From Actinomycetota bacterium (lineage in GTDB: Bacteria; Actinomycetota; Humimicrobiia; Humimicrobiales; Humimicrobiaceae): a stretch of 20,210 bases of DNA. Positions 7,179 through 14,877 of the stretch are shown here, piece by piece. A program made the position numbers and the translations under genes. Location: positions 1 through 20,210 of the forward strand of contig JAQUMQ010000004.1 in NCBI GenBank assembly GCA_028718045.1, read 5' to 3'. Each line of letters starts with the position of its first letter. The stretch's first letter is position 1. The notes beneath the pieces were generated by a model. It did not search any database, was not told the DNA's origin, and was given only the letters and a program-made list of their open reading frames with translations.

Positions 7179-7958
7179 CTATAAAAGATTAGCACCAGGC
7201 CAATTAGCCTGTGATGTCCAACCGCCATCAATGAAAAATGTTTGTCCAGTTACATAATCAGAATCGCTGGAGCTTAAATAAACAACACCACCAATAATTT
7301 CATCGACAAGTCCAATTCTCCCCAAAGGAATCACTTTCTCCCAAACTTTTCTAGTTCCTTCGCTAGACCAATAATCCTCACTTCTCTCTGTCACTATAGC
7401 ACCTGGTCCTATACAATTTACGTTTATTCTAAATTTCCCAAATTCTCCGGCTAGCTGTTTAGTGAGAGCTATAAGACCCCCCTTAGAAGCACAGTAATGA
7501 GGAAGATTTCTAAAACCTCTTATTCCGCCGCAAGAAGCTATATTAACTATTTTACCGCTACCTCTTTTTTCCATTTCTTTATAGGCGAATTTGCAGCAAA
7601 AGAATGGTCCCTTTAAATTAATTGATAAAGTTCTTTCCCATATTTCTTCATTCATTTCATCCATTACATGATATTCTGAAATACCAGCATTATTTACGAG
7701 GATATCTAATCCATTAAATTCATTTTTTATTACTTTAAACATTTCTTCTATTTCTTTGACTGAACCTGTATTAGCTTTGACAGCAATACTTTTTCTCCCA
7801 ATGTCTCTTATCTTTTTTACAACTTCTTCCGCTTCATCTTTTCGGGAATTATAATTTACTATTACATCTGCACCTTCTTTAGCAAAAGCAACCGCAATAC
7901 CTCGACCTATACCTGATGAGCTCCCTGTAACTAAGGCTATTTTGTTCTCCAACTTCAT
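7179..7958 (-). CDS. short-chain dehydrogenase/reductase, NADP-type (glucose/gluconate dehydrogenase-like)
   Basis: A 259-residue classical SDR. TGSSSGIGRGIA (11-22) is the Rossmann glycine motif, NNAG is at 89-92, and the catalytic Ser142, Tyr155 and Lys159 occur in IASCGG and HYCASKG at the standard 13- and 4-residue spacings. The end of strand 2 is NYNSRK rather than an acidic residue, which favours NADP(H). SDRs with this layout include glucose 1-dehydrogenase and sugar-acid 5-dehydrogenases. It follows the transporter lipoprotein across a 198-nt gap containing a strong stem-loop, and precedes the UlaG-like hydrolase by 108 nt. The ATG at 7958 has a GAAGGGG site. With that hydrolase it could form a sugar to lactone to acid step; the substrate is not identifiable. 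Confidence 0.88.
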   Translation of the reverse strand: MKLENKIALVTGSSSGIGRGIAVAFAKEGADVIVNYNSRKDEAEEVVKKIRDIGRKSIAVKANTGSVKEIEEMFKVIKNEFNGLDILVNNAGISEYHVMDEMNEEIWERTLSINLKGPFFCCKFAYKEMEKRGSGKIVNIASCGGIRGFRNLPHYCASKGGLIALTKQLAGEFGKFRINVNCIGPGAIVTERSEDYWSSEGTRKVWEKVIPLGRIGLVDEIIGGVVYLSSSDSDYVTGQTFFIDGGWTSQANWPGANLL

Positions 7959-8061
7959 AAATTTCCCCTTCTAATTTATATTTAACTAAAATTTTAATAG
8001 ATCACTTCATAAGATAAAAAAAATAATCAGATAAAATACGTTAAAGGTAAGTTTTATTTGA

Positions 8062-8107
8062 TTTAGGATAAGGAGAGTGTTGATTAATATGAGCTCCCTA
8101 TCCTAAA
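8062..8107. repeat. 14-bp inverted repeat (stem-loop) between lipoprotein and SDR genes
   Basis: Arms TTTAGGATAAGGAG (8062-8075) and CTCCCTATCCTAAA (8094-8107) pair at 13 of 14 positions around an 18-nt loop. In the minus-strand transcript it lies about 50 nt after the lipoprotein stop. The sequence following the stem on that strand is A-rich, not a U-tract, so a classical intrinsic terminator is unlikely. A 3'-end stabilising or processing stem, which would allow excess production of the binding protein, or an operator, are the main readings. Confidence 0.55.
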
Positions 8108-8156
8108 CTTTTAATATCTTTATAAATACTTAAATCAGAACTAAATGTTTCAAATA

Positions 8157-9212
8157 TTATTGCAGATTATCTTTAGTTAAATATGTTGCATTTACTTTTA
8201 CTTCATTTGGCAGATAGAATTGAGTCAGACTATCGGTCCCCATCAAATTATTTTTTAAAGTTAACCATAAGCTTATTGCTGTAAAATTTTCACTCCCTTG
8301 TGCTTGATAAACTGAACCGTAAATCCAGCCTTGCTTTATCAAATCTTTGGTCTCTCCAAATAGATCTACCCCTGAGATAAGGATATCGCCTGGTTGCTTA
8401 CCTATTTCTTTTGCAGCTAGTGCTGCTGCAGTAGTTGTACCTTCAAATGAAATTATTGCATTTACATCCGGATTTGCCTGTAATGCTGCTACGGTTCTGG
8501 TAACACCTTTTGCCTGATCTGCCTCAGTATCAATAGTTGTGACAACCTGCATATCAGGATAATCTTTCACAATTGAATCAAAAGCCACTCTCATTCTATG
8601 TGAAGAGTCGTTACCAGGAAGTTCATAATATATCATTTTACCTTTTTTATTTAATTTTTCTGCTACAATTGTTGCAGCTTTTTTCCAAGCATTATCAAGA
8701 TCTACACCCACAAAGCAAGTTCTGTTTGAAGTTGGCCAATCAATATCAAGAAGAAATACAGGGATTACGGATTCTACTGCTTTATTAATCGTAGGCACTA
8801 AAGCTTCATTAAAACTTACCAATAAAATAAGATCGACTTTTTTGGCAATGGAATTCTCTAATGCAGTAGCCTGCCCTTCAAGAGCTAAGTCATTTGGTCC
8901 AACCTGTTCATAATCAATTCCAAAAACTTGTTTTGCCTTCTCAAGCCCATCTTTATGTGTTTTTGCCCATTCATGCTGCAAGATACCGCCAACCCATGCA
9001 ACCATATAAGGTTCTCCATTTTCTTTTATACCAAGCTTTTTTAATTCCAAACCTTGAGCCTCGGCTTGCGTACTGGCTGCTGTTGTCTCTACTGCGGCTG
9101 CTGTTGTCTCGCTTGTCGTATCCGTTTGTGACTTGCATCCCATAAGTGCACCAGAAACCATCAATAATAAACTTATGGATATTATTAAAGCACTTACTAA
9201 TCCCTTTTTCAT
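8157..9212 (-). CDS. CUT2 sugar ABC transporter substrate-binding lipoprotein (RbsB-like)
   Basis: A 351-residue exported binding protein of the ribose/galactose (Peripla_BP_4) family. The N-terminus has two lysines, a hydrophobic segment and the lipobox ALMGC with Cys26, so it should be a membrane-anchored lipoprotein. Residues about 28-53 form a Thr/Ala/Glu-rich linker with two ETTAA units. Core family features follow: ALENSIAKKVDLILLVSFNE, the second-domain strand DVNAIISFEG with TTAAALAA, and ILISGVDLFGE. It works with the permease and ATPase encoded upstream, although unusually 252 nt separate it from the permease gene. The ATG has only a modest AAAGG site. Ligand cannot be read from the sequence; CUT2 systems take monosaccharides such as ribose, xylose, galactose, rhamnose or polyols. 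Confidence 0.92.
   Translation of the reverse strand: MKKGLVSALIISISLLLMVSGALMGCKSQTDTTSETTAAAVETTAASTQAEAQGLELKKLGIKENGEPYMVAWVGGILQHEWAKTHKDGLEKAKQVFGIDYEQVGPNDLALEGQATALENSIAKKVDLILLVSFNEALVPTINKAVESVIPVFLLDIDWPTSNRTCFVGVDLDNAWKKAATIVAEKLNKKGKMIYYELPGNDSSHRMRVAFDSIVKDYPDMQVVTTIDTEADQAKGVTRTVAALQANPDVNAIISFEGTTTAAALAAKEIGKQPGDILISGVDLFGETKDLIKQGWIYGSVYQAQGSENFTAISLWLTLKNNLMGTDSLTQFYLPNEVKVNATYLTKDNLQ
9075..9110. repeat. 15-nt direct repeat encoding the ETTAA linker units
   Basis: GGCTGCTGTTGTCTC occurs exactly at 9075-9089 and 9096-9110, a 21-bp period corresponding to seven residues (ETTAAAV then ETTAAS on the minus strand). It lies in the linker between the lipid-anchored cysteine and the folded domain, where repeat-length variation would be tolerated. 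Confidence 0.7.
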
Positions 9213-9328
9213 TTCATCAACCTTTCAATATAACTTTTCAAAACATAAATTAATCGACGGTATTATTTTTGTTTCCTCCCATTTTTTTAGATTTTAAATT
9301 TTGATATTTTTTAATATAATTCTTTATG

Positions 9329-9379
9329 GATTTGTTTAGATAAGATAATTTCCGCCTATGCTACCTTGCTAAACAAATC
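9329..9379. repeat. perfect 11-bp inverted repeat in the 252-nt permease-lipoprotein gap
   Basis: GATTTGTTTAG (9329-9339) and CTAAACAAATC (9369-9379) are perfect complements around a 29-nt loop. A T-run (9380-9388) follows on the plus strand, but no plus-strand gene lies upstream that would need a terminator. In the minus-strand operon mRNA the stem falls about midway between the permease stop (9465) and the lipoprotein start (9212). It could separate expression of the membrane genes from that of the binding protein, by processing or attenuation. An isolated AGGAGGTG, reading on the minus strand at 9398-9405, precedes the stem without a convincing start codon. Confidence 0.5.
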
Positions 9380-9464
9380 TATTTTTTTAAATATTTTCAC
9401 CTCCTGTTTCTAAAAATTTAGTAAAAATCAGCAAATCTTTGTCATTATTAAAAAGAACTTGGTA

Positions 9465-10454
9465 TCATTTTTTTCTTCTAGTTAAAACGTCTATGGAAAC
9501 GGCAAGTATTAATATTGCACCAACTATTAACCTTTGCCAATTAGCATCTACTCCCCAGAATACCAGACCTGTTTGAATTAGAACCATAAGACCCAAACCT
9601 GTTAAAGCACCCTTTATACTTCCCCTTCCTCCATAGAGACTGGCACCTCCGATAATTACTGCGGTAATAACATCCAATGCGGTATTTGTCCCCAGTGAAA
9701 CCGAAGCTGCTCTGAATCTTATTACATACAATATCCCAGCTAATGAAGCAAGACTTCCAGTTATCAGGAAATTTATTAAAGTTAAATTCTTTACATTCAT
9801 ACCTGAAAGCCGCGCAGAATCAATATTTCCACCCATATAATAGACTTGTCTCAAAAATCGGGATTTGTTTAATCCTATAGAAAATAAGATTACTATCAAA
9901 AACATTAACCATACATAAAATTCCAAACCAAGTATTCTAAAATCGGCTAACTTATTTAATACTTCGGGAATTGATTTAGTGCCTACGCTTGTAAAGGTTA
10001 TTAATGATAAACTTCTGTAAATACCCATTGTTGCAAGTGTAGCAATTAAGGCATTTATCCCTATTCTAGAAACCAGCAAACCATTAATTAATCCTGCTAA
10101 AACGCCTGCTAAAAAACCTAAAAATACTGATAAAAAAGGATTTAAATTAAAATGGAGAAAGAGATTCATTACAGCCCCTGATAAAGCAAGTATCGAACCA
10201 ACAGAAAGATCAAAACCACCACCTATTAATAATATGACCATACCTATTGCAATTAACGCATCTATGGAAAATGCCAGCATAAAAGCTCTCAAGGTCTCAA
10301 ATGTAAAAAAGTTCCTTGCTGTCAATGACAGTGCTACAAACAGTAAAATGAATAATATAGTAACACTGAATTCCCTCTGGTTCACAAACCTCTTCAATAA
10401 TCTGATGGCATAATTTTCATTTATCATTAAATCCTTATTCTTAAGCTCTTCCAT
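9465..10454 (-). CDS. CUT2 sugar ABC transporter permease (RbsC-like)
   Basis: A 329-residue integral membrane protein of the BPD_transp_2 family, with many hydrophobic segments of about 20 residues. GGGFDLSVGSILALSGAV is the conserved segment of RbsC-type permeases, and AVIIGGASLYGGRGSIKGAL near residues 265-285 is the cytoplasmic loop region that contacts the ATPase. The charged first 25 residues lie before the first membrane span. The length is typical, and one gene implies a homodimer. It has a strong GGGGG ribosome site, follows the ATPase gene by 43 nt, and ends in TGA. It belongs with the two-domain ATPase and the lipoprotein as a full ribose-type importer. Ligand unknown. Confidence 0.94.
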   Translation of the reverse strand: MEELKNKDLMINENYAIRLLKRFVNQREFSVTILFILLFVALSLTARNFFTFETLRAFMLAFSIDALIAIGMVILLIGGGFDLSVGSILALSGAVMNLFLHFNLNPFLSVFLGFLAGVLAGLINGLLVSRIGINALIATLATMGIYRSLSLITFTSVGTKSIPEVLNKLADFRILGLEFYVWLMFLIVILFSIGLNKSRFLRQVYYMGGNIDSARLSGMNVKNLTLINFLITGSLASLAGILYVIRFRAASVSLGTNTALDVITAVIIGGASLYGGRGSIKGALTGLGLMVLIQTGLVFWGVDANWQRLIVGAILILAVSIDVLTRRKK

Positions 10455-10497
10455 TATTCCCCCTGTAAAATATTAAGGTTCCGATATTTACAAATAT

Positions 10498-12036
10498 CTA
10501 TAATTTGCTATCTAATCCTGATGCATTAAAAATTAATAATTTTTCCATATTTTTTGGATCGCTTTTATCATTATCAAATATATTAATTAAATTTCCTTTA
10601 TGCATTACTGCAATTCGATCACTTATTTTTAAAATTTCCGGTATTTCAGAAGAAATTAATATTATACTTACGCCACTATTTGCCAGAACCTCCAACAAAT
10701 TATGAATTTCTGCTTTCGTACCTACATCAATACCTCTAGTTGGTTCATCTACTATTAAAATATTAGAATTTGTTGAAAACCATTGTCCCATTAAAACTTT
10801 CTGCTGGTTTCCACCACTTAAATAAATTACATCTCTGTCTGCCGAAGGAGTTGATATTTTTAATTTCTTTATGTATTCTTCAGCAGTGGCTTTAATTTTG
10901 GAGTCATTTATTAAGCCTATTCTATTTGTATATTTATAAAGGCTTGGAGCTACAATGTTATCTTTAATGCTCATTGATAAAAATAATCCTATATTTTTTC
11001 TGTCATCCGTTACGAAACCTATTGATTGTTTTATGGCTTTTCCCGGATCATCCAGTTTTATAGGCTTATCATTTAAAAAAATCTCGCCGTTATCAAATGG
11101 ATCTATTCCAAATAATGCTCTTGCCAGCTCTGTTCTTCCAGAACCAATAAGACCAAAAAATCCAAGTATTTCACCTTTGTACAATTTAAAATTAATATTT
11201 TTAAAATTGTTTTTCTTTGAAAAGTTTTTTAATTCTAAAATCACTTTATCTCTTAATGCCGATTTACTTACTCCTTCAGAATATTCTGACACTTCTCTTC
11301 CCAGCATCAATGTTGCAAGTTCTTTCTCGTTAGTTTCCCCAATATCTTTCGTAATAATTTTTTTCCCATCTCTTAAAATGGTGACTCTATCACAAATCTC
11401 AAAAATCTCATTTAAATGATGTGAGATATAAATAATTCCTACTTTATTAGATTTAAGTTTTAATAATAAATTAAAAAGTTTTTTTATCTCATTCATGCTA
11501 AGAGACGATGTAGGTTCATCCAATATAAGAACTTTTGAATCCATTGATATGGCTTTAGCTATCTCAATTTGTTGTTTTTCTCCTGCAAGTAAATCTCCAA
11601 CTAATTTTCTTGTGCTGATATTGACATCTAATAAATTAAGCAGCTCTTTGGATTTCTCCTCGAGTAATCTATGATTTATCAGGTTAAATTTATTTACAGG
11701 CTGTCTTGCAGGATAAATATTCTCTGCAACAGTCATGTTTGGAAATAAGCTAAGCTCCTGATAAACAACACTAATGCCATATTTTCTTGATTCATAAGAG
11801 CTATTTAATATCACACGCTTTCCGTTTAAGTAGATCTCTCCCTCATCTTCTATTTCGACACCGCCAAGAATTTTCATAAGCGTGCTCTTACCTGCACCAT
11901 TTTCACCTATAATTGCATGAATCTCGCCACTATTCAAATCAAAGCCTACTTTTGATAATGCATTTACTCCTGGGAACGTTTTTGATATTCCCTTTACTTC
12001 CAACAATTTATCAATCTTATTAATCGTATTATTCAT
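10498..12036 (-). CDS. CUT2 sugar ABC transporter ATPase with two nucleotide-binding domains (RbsA/MglA-like)
   Basis: A 512-residue duplicated ATPase. Domain 1 (about 12-245) has Walker A GENGAGKST (44-52), signature LLAGEKQQIEIAKA and Walker B VLILDEPTSSL. Domain 2 (about 265-500) has a degenerate Walker A, GLIGSGRTELARALFG, the canonical signature LSGGNQQKVLMGQW and Walker B ILIVDEPTRGIDVG. This asymmetry is normal for RbsA, MglA and XylG, where domain 1 is thought to carry out most hydrolysis. The length fits the family (about 500). It follows the FadR-type regulator by 58 nt and has no clear Shine-Dalgarno site before its ATG. It powers the RbsC-like permease encoded next. Confidence 0.95.
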   Translation of the reverse strand: MNNTINKIDKLLEVKGISKTFPGVNALSKVGFDLNSGEIHAIIGENGAGKSTLMKILGGVEIEDEGEIYLNGKRVILNSSYESRKYGISVVYQELSLFPNMTVAENIYPARQPVNKFNLINHRLLEEKSKELLNLLDVNISTRKLVGDLLAGEKQQIEIAKAISMDSKVLILDEPTSSLSMNEIKKLFNLLLKLKSNKVGIIYISHHLNEIFEICDRVTILRDGKKIITKDIGETNEKELATLMLGREVSEYSEGVSKSALRDKVILELKNFSKKNNFKNINFKLYKGEILGFFGLIGSGRTELARALFGIDPFDNGEIFLNDKPIKLDDPGKAIKQSIGFVTDDRKNIGLFLSMSIKDNIVAPSLYKYTNRIGLINDSKIKATAEEYIKKLKISTPSADRDVIYLSGGNQQKVLMGQWFSTNSNILIVDEPTRGIDVGTKAEIHNLLEVLANSGVSIILISSEIPEILKISDRIAVMHKGNLINIFDNDKSDPKNMEKLLIFNASGLDSKL

Positions 12037-12094
12037 TTCTGATATAAAATTTATTTTTGACTTTTGAATTCAATATTTAAATATGAATGTCAGG

Positions 12095-12817
12095 TCACTT
12101 ATTCTTTTCTTCAAAAATAGCTTCGATATCCATTTCCCATTTTTTTATGTGGTTTACTATAATATTTTGACCTGCTGCTATTTTTTTCGACTTTATTGTA
12201 TTTAGCAATTTCTTATGCTCTTCAACATCCTTTAAAAAATCAAACTCTCCTGTACTGACATGTTCCATTCTATAAGTTCTTGTTACAATAAAAATAGTAC
12301 TGAGCAATTGAGCCAAAAACTGATTCTTGCCGGTACGAGCTAATTTTAAGTGGAACTCTTCGCCTTCTTCTAATGATTTATAAGTATGTTTAAATGCAGA
12401 ACTTTCCTGACTTCTTACTACTTCTTCCAAATCTTCTATATCTTCGAGCGTTGCATTTTTGCAGGCTAATTCAATTATATGTTTTTCTATTAATAACCTG
12501 GCGTCTATAATATCTTTAAATAATTTTAAATCCAGATTTCCTAAAGAATAAATCTTATATATATTTGACTCCAAATTTATAATATCTTCACTTTTCTGAA
12601 CAAATATTCCAAGTCCATGTTTAATTTGAACTAGTCTCAAAGCTTCTAAAGTTTTTAAAGCTTCTCTTACAATATTCCTGTTCACTCCTAAATTTTCCGC
12701 AAGTTTTCTCTCTGCGGGAAGCCTATCACCACCCTTAAGATTAAAAATAAGTTCCTGTAATCTTTTAAGAACTTCATCAAATAATTTAGTTTTTTGTATT
12801 TTTTTTAATTCTTCCAT
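12095..12817 (-). CDS. FadR-subfamily GntR transcriptional regulator (operon regulator)
   Basis: A 240-residue regulator with an N-terminal winged helix (about 10-75; DRLPAERKLAENLGVNRNIV and a GLGIFV wing end) and a C-terminal FCD effector domain. The FCD metal site is intact by pattern: Asp105 in IDARLLIE, His156 in EEFHLKLA, His201 in EEHKKLL and His223 in VNHIKKW. Such regulators usually repress catabolic genes and release DNA when they bind an organic acid or sugar acid. It is the third gene of the operon, 9 nt after the SDR and before the ABC genes, so it is probably the local regulator; the 31-bp dyad at 14782-14812 is its best candidate site. No Shine-Dalgarno site is evident. Family certain; effector unknown. 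Confidence 0.92.
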   Translation of the reverse strand: MEELKKIQKTKLFDEVLKRLQELIFNLKGGDRLPAERKLAENLGVNRNIVREALKTLEALRLVQIKHGLGIFVQKSEDIINLESNIYKIYSLGNLDLKLFKDIIDARLLIEKHIIELACKNATLEDIEDLEEVVRSQESSAFKHTYKSLEEGEEFHLKLARTGKNQFLAQLLSTIFIVTRTYRMEHVSTGEFDFLKDVEEHKKLLNTIKSKKIAAGQNIIVNHIKKWEMDIEAIFEEKNK

Positions 12818-12826
12818 AATACATTT

Positions 12827-13609
12827 TTACAAGTGTCTTAATGTTAAACCACCGCTTATTATAAAATTTTCTCCTGTAATATAACTTGAATTTATTGATG
12901 CCAAAAACATTATCAGGTCCGCAACCTCTTCTGGTTTTCCAAACCGATTCATTGGAATTTGTGACGACAAATTACGCCTGATTTCATCAATAGTGGTTCC
13001 TTCTGTTTTGCTATAAGTCTCAAAGCAATAGTTGGCTAATTCTGTATCAGTTATTCCCGGACTTATGGAATTTACACGTATGTTATATTTGGCTAATTCC
13101 AAAGCTATTACCCTTGAAAAAATTATTATACCTGCCTTAGTCGAACTATATGCGCCTGCATTTGAAATGGCGTGTACTCCGTTTATTGAAGCAACATTTA
13201 TTATACTGCCATTTTTATGTTTCACCATTTCCTCTGCTACTGCCTGGCATGTCAAAAAAGTACCCTTCATATTCACTGCAAATTCCTTATCCCACTCTTC
13301 TTCAACAATTTCCAGTAAAGGCTTTCTATAAGTTACTGCAGCACAATTAACTAAAACATCAATTTTTTCAAACTTACTAACCACTAATGCAACTAACTCC
13401 TCTACCTCTTTTTTTACAGAAATATTTGTTTTGGTACCCATAAAATTATTTTCGCCTGTGGTGAACATTCTATTTAGGGAATCAATTTTTTGCATATCTA
13501 TGTCAGCTACAACCACTTTAGCACCATCATCGTGCATTTTTAGTGCTGCAGCTTTCCCTATACCGCTTGCACCGCCAATTATCAGAACTACCTTATCTTT
13601 AAAAAGCAT
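12827..13609 (-). CDS. short-chain dehydrogenase/reductase, NAD-type
   Basis: A 260-residue classical SDR with GGASGIGKA (12-20), Asp36 at the end of strand 2 (VVVADID), which indicates NAD(H), NCAAV (88-92) where NNAG is usual, and the catalytic Ser141, Tyr154 and Lys158 at standard spacing. SPGITDTELA after strand 6 and a C-terminal SGGLTLRHL complete the fold. The Gly-to-Ala change in NNAG is common. It is the second gene of the operon, 34 nt after the URO-D-like gene, with an AAGGGG site. It differs from the SDR at 7179-7958 in cofactor signature, so the locus has one NAD-type and one NADP-type dehydrogenase, fitting two oxidation steps or an oxidation-reduction epimerisation. Substrate unknown. 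Confidence 0.9.
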   Translation of the reverse strand: MLFKDKVVLIIGGASGIGKAAALKMHDDGAKVVVADIDMQKIDSLNRMFTTGENNFMGTKTNISVKKEVEELVALVVSKFEKIDVLVNCAAVTYRKPLLEIVEEEWDKEFAVNMKGTFLTCQAVAEEMVKHKNGSIINVASINGVHAISNAGAYSSTKAGIIIFSRVIALELAKYNIRVNSISPGITDTELANYCFETYSKTEGTTIDEIRRNLSSQIPMNRFGKPEEVADLIMFLASINSSYITGENFIISGGLTLRHL

Positions 13610-13643
13610 TAAAACCCCTTTATTTTATAGTTTTAATTTTCTA

Positions 13644-14720
13644 TTAATTAATTATTAACTCTTTAATTTTCAGAGCTTTTTCTATAGAAGGAGCAGTTAT
13701 ATTAATCATTAAGCCTTTGAAATCCAGATTATTTAAAACCAACTCGATATCTGATTGTTTTTCCAAACCCCAAATCAGTAAAGACTTGGTTTTCATTATT
13801 TCCTTTAAAACAGGCAATACTTCTTTTAAATCTGTATTAATATCAATATTGACTTCTATCGCCCTCAATTCTTTAATATCCAATATGCTTTCAATTGAAT
13901 GCAGTGCGCCTGGATGCAGGTGCATTATCGTATATTCAAATGATTTCGAAATTTTTTCATCGAGCCTAAAAATATATTTTTTATATAAATCAGGAGAAAG
14001 TATTGAAATTGCATCCTCCTGGAACCATAATGCTTCCCCTGGCGACCATAAATTCCAGAAACCAACCCCGCATCCTCCCAAGAATAAAGGAATATGATTT
14101 AACTGAGTTTTTGCAGTTTTTATCCAGAAATCTGTCATATTACTTAATATCTTTGATGTCTTTTCACTATAGTCATACAAATTAAATATAAAATCCTGTT
14201 GACTCAAAAATGTAGATAAGATATCAGAAGGACCCCTCATTGAAGCAATCCCAATTGGATGTTTGTCACCAAATTCTTTAACCAGACCATTTTCAAAATC
14301 CACTAAGCTTTTTAACCATGAATTATCTCTATCAAATTTAATATTTATTAACTCTTCTTCTTTATGCTCTTTGATTTTTTCAGCCCATATGGTTTCACAT
14401 GATGATTTTATATTACAATCTAAAATAGCTTCAATCCAAGGAATACCCCAGAATGGCTGGCCAACTCTTATCAAGTCATCATCAATTAAGTTATCCTGCT
14501 TAAAAAATTCTTTATAGTCTTCAATAAAGTCGTTGTATTTTACCATTTCAGGTTCAATTTTTTGTTTACTCTTTAAACTCTCGGCGCCTTTATATAAAGA
14601 TAGAGGGAGATAACTTCCGATCCAAAATCCTATTATTGGTAAATCAGTATTTTCCCTGCTCCAGAATTTTTTATGCTTATCTATCTTGTTATAAATTTTT
14701 TCAATATTGTTATGAGTCAT
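13644..14720 (-). CDS. URO-D superfamily protein, first gene of the sugar operon
   Basis: A 358-residue URO-D-like protein. Family marks are the MRGPSDILSTF stretch (161-171), FQEDAISILSPDLYKKYIFR (233-252), and an active-site segment MHLHPGALHSIESIL starting at residue 266, with His267, His269 and His274. MtaA/CmuA-type methyltransferases have HxCG at this place; here the cysteine is absent and the segment reads HLHPG, so a methylcorrinoid transfer role is not supported by that motif. It belongs to a branch often labelled only as uroporphyrinogen-III decarboxylase-like. It lacks a clear Shine-Dalgarno site, and its leader is about 87 nt from the strong promoter. As the promoter-proximal gene of a sugar-uptake operon it probably acts on a pathway intermediate, but no reaction can be assigned. 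Confidence 0.82.
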   Translation of the reverse strand: MTHNNIEKIYNKIDKHKKFWSRENTDLPIIGFWIGSYLPLSLYKGAESLKSKQKIEPEMVKYNDFIEDYKEFFKQDNLIDDDLIRVGQPFWGIPWIEAILDCNIKSSCETIWAEKIKEHKEEELINIKFDRDNSWLKSLVDFENGLVKEFGDKHPIGIASMRGPSDILSTFLSQQDFIFNLYDYSEKTSKILSNMTDFWIKTAKTQLNHIPLFLGGCGVGFWNLWSPGEALWFQEDAISILSPDLYKKYIFRLDEKISKSFEYTIMHLHPGALHSIESILDIKELRAIEVNIDINTDLKEVLPVLKEIMKTKSLLIWGLEKQSDIELVLNNLDFKGLMINITAPSIEKALKIKELIIN

Positions 14721-14781
14721 AAATATTAAAAAGTAGTTAAAATATTTTTTATTGTAAAATGAAAATTTTTATGTTACATTT

Positions 14782-14812
14782 CAATGGTAAGAGGTATTAC
14801 CTCTGACCAATG
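14782..14812. promoter_or_regulatory. 31-bp dyad operator at the sugar-operon promoter
   Basis: The centre is the perfect 15-bp palindrome AGAGGTATTACCTCT (14790-14804). Outside it TGGT (14785-14788) pairs with ACCA (14806-14809), and CA (14782-14783) pairs with TG (14811-14812), leaving two mismatched positions per side. It contains two nested GGT/ACC half-site pairs, in line with the GT-N-AC pattern of FadR-subfamily GntR operators. It overlaps the predicted start site of the minus-strand promoter, the usual place for a repressor site. Confidence 0.7.
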
Positions 14813-14813
14813 T

Positions 14814-14842
14814 AGTATATTATTTTTATTTTCAGCTGTCAA
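14814..14842 (-). promoter_or_regulatory. near-consensus sigma-70 promoter of the sugar operon
   Basis: On the minus strand TTGACA (14837-14842) is a perfect -35, and TATACT (14814-14819) matches the -10 consensus at five of six bases, with exactly 17 nt between them. The predicted start near 14807 falls inside the dyad operator, and the first gene starts at 14720. This should be a strong promoter held off by a repressor. Confidence 0.8.
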
Positions 14843-14849
14843 TAAAAAA

Positions 14850-14855
14850 TATAAT
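14850..14855 (+). promoter_or_regulatory. possible -10 box for the divergent URO-D-like gene
   Basis: TATAAT on the plus strand, 22 nt before the ATG at 14878. The sequence 17 nt upstream (TATTTT) is a poor -35, so the promoter may be weak or activator-dependent. No Shine-Dalgarno site lies between it and the ATG, so the mRNA leader would be only about 16 nt. Confidence 0.3.
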
Positions 14856-14877
14856 AAAAATACATAAATAAAAAATC

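Noticed and set aside
9329..9390. Intrinsic terminator on the plus strand (inverted repeat plus T-run)
   Set aside because: No plus-strand gene lies upstream for several kilobases, so there is nothing to terminate. It is kept only as an inverted repeat.
9398..9405. AGGAGGTG on the minus strand, a strong Shine-Dalgarno-like site, as evidence for a small leader gene
   Set aside because: The only nearby start, a GTG overlapping the site itself, gives a 14-codon reading that ends in TAG. Spacing is wrong and no other start fits, so no gene is called.
10955..11419. Plus-strand open frame of 154 codons opposite the ABC ATPase
   Set aside because: It is antisense to a clear ATPase gene, has no recognisable motif, and its Ser/Leu/Phe-rich composition is what the reverse strand of AT-rich coding DNA gives.
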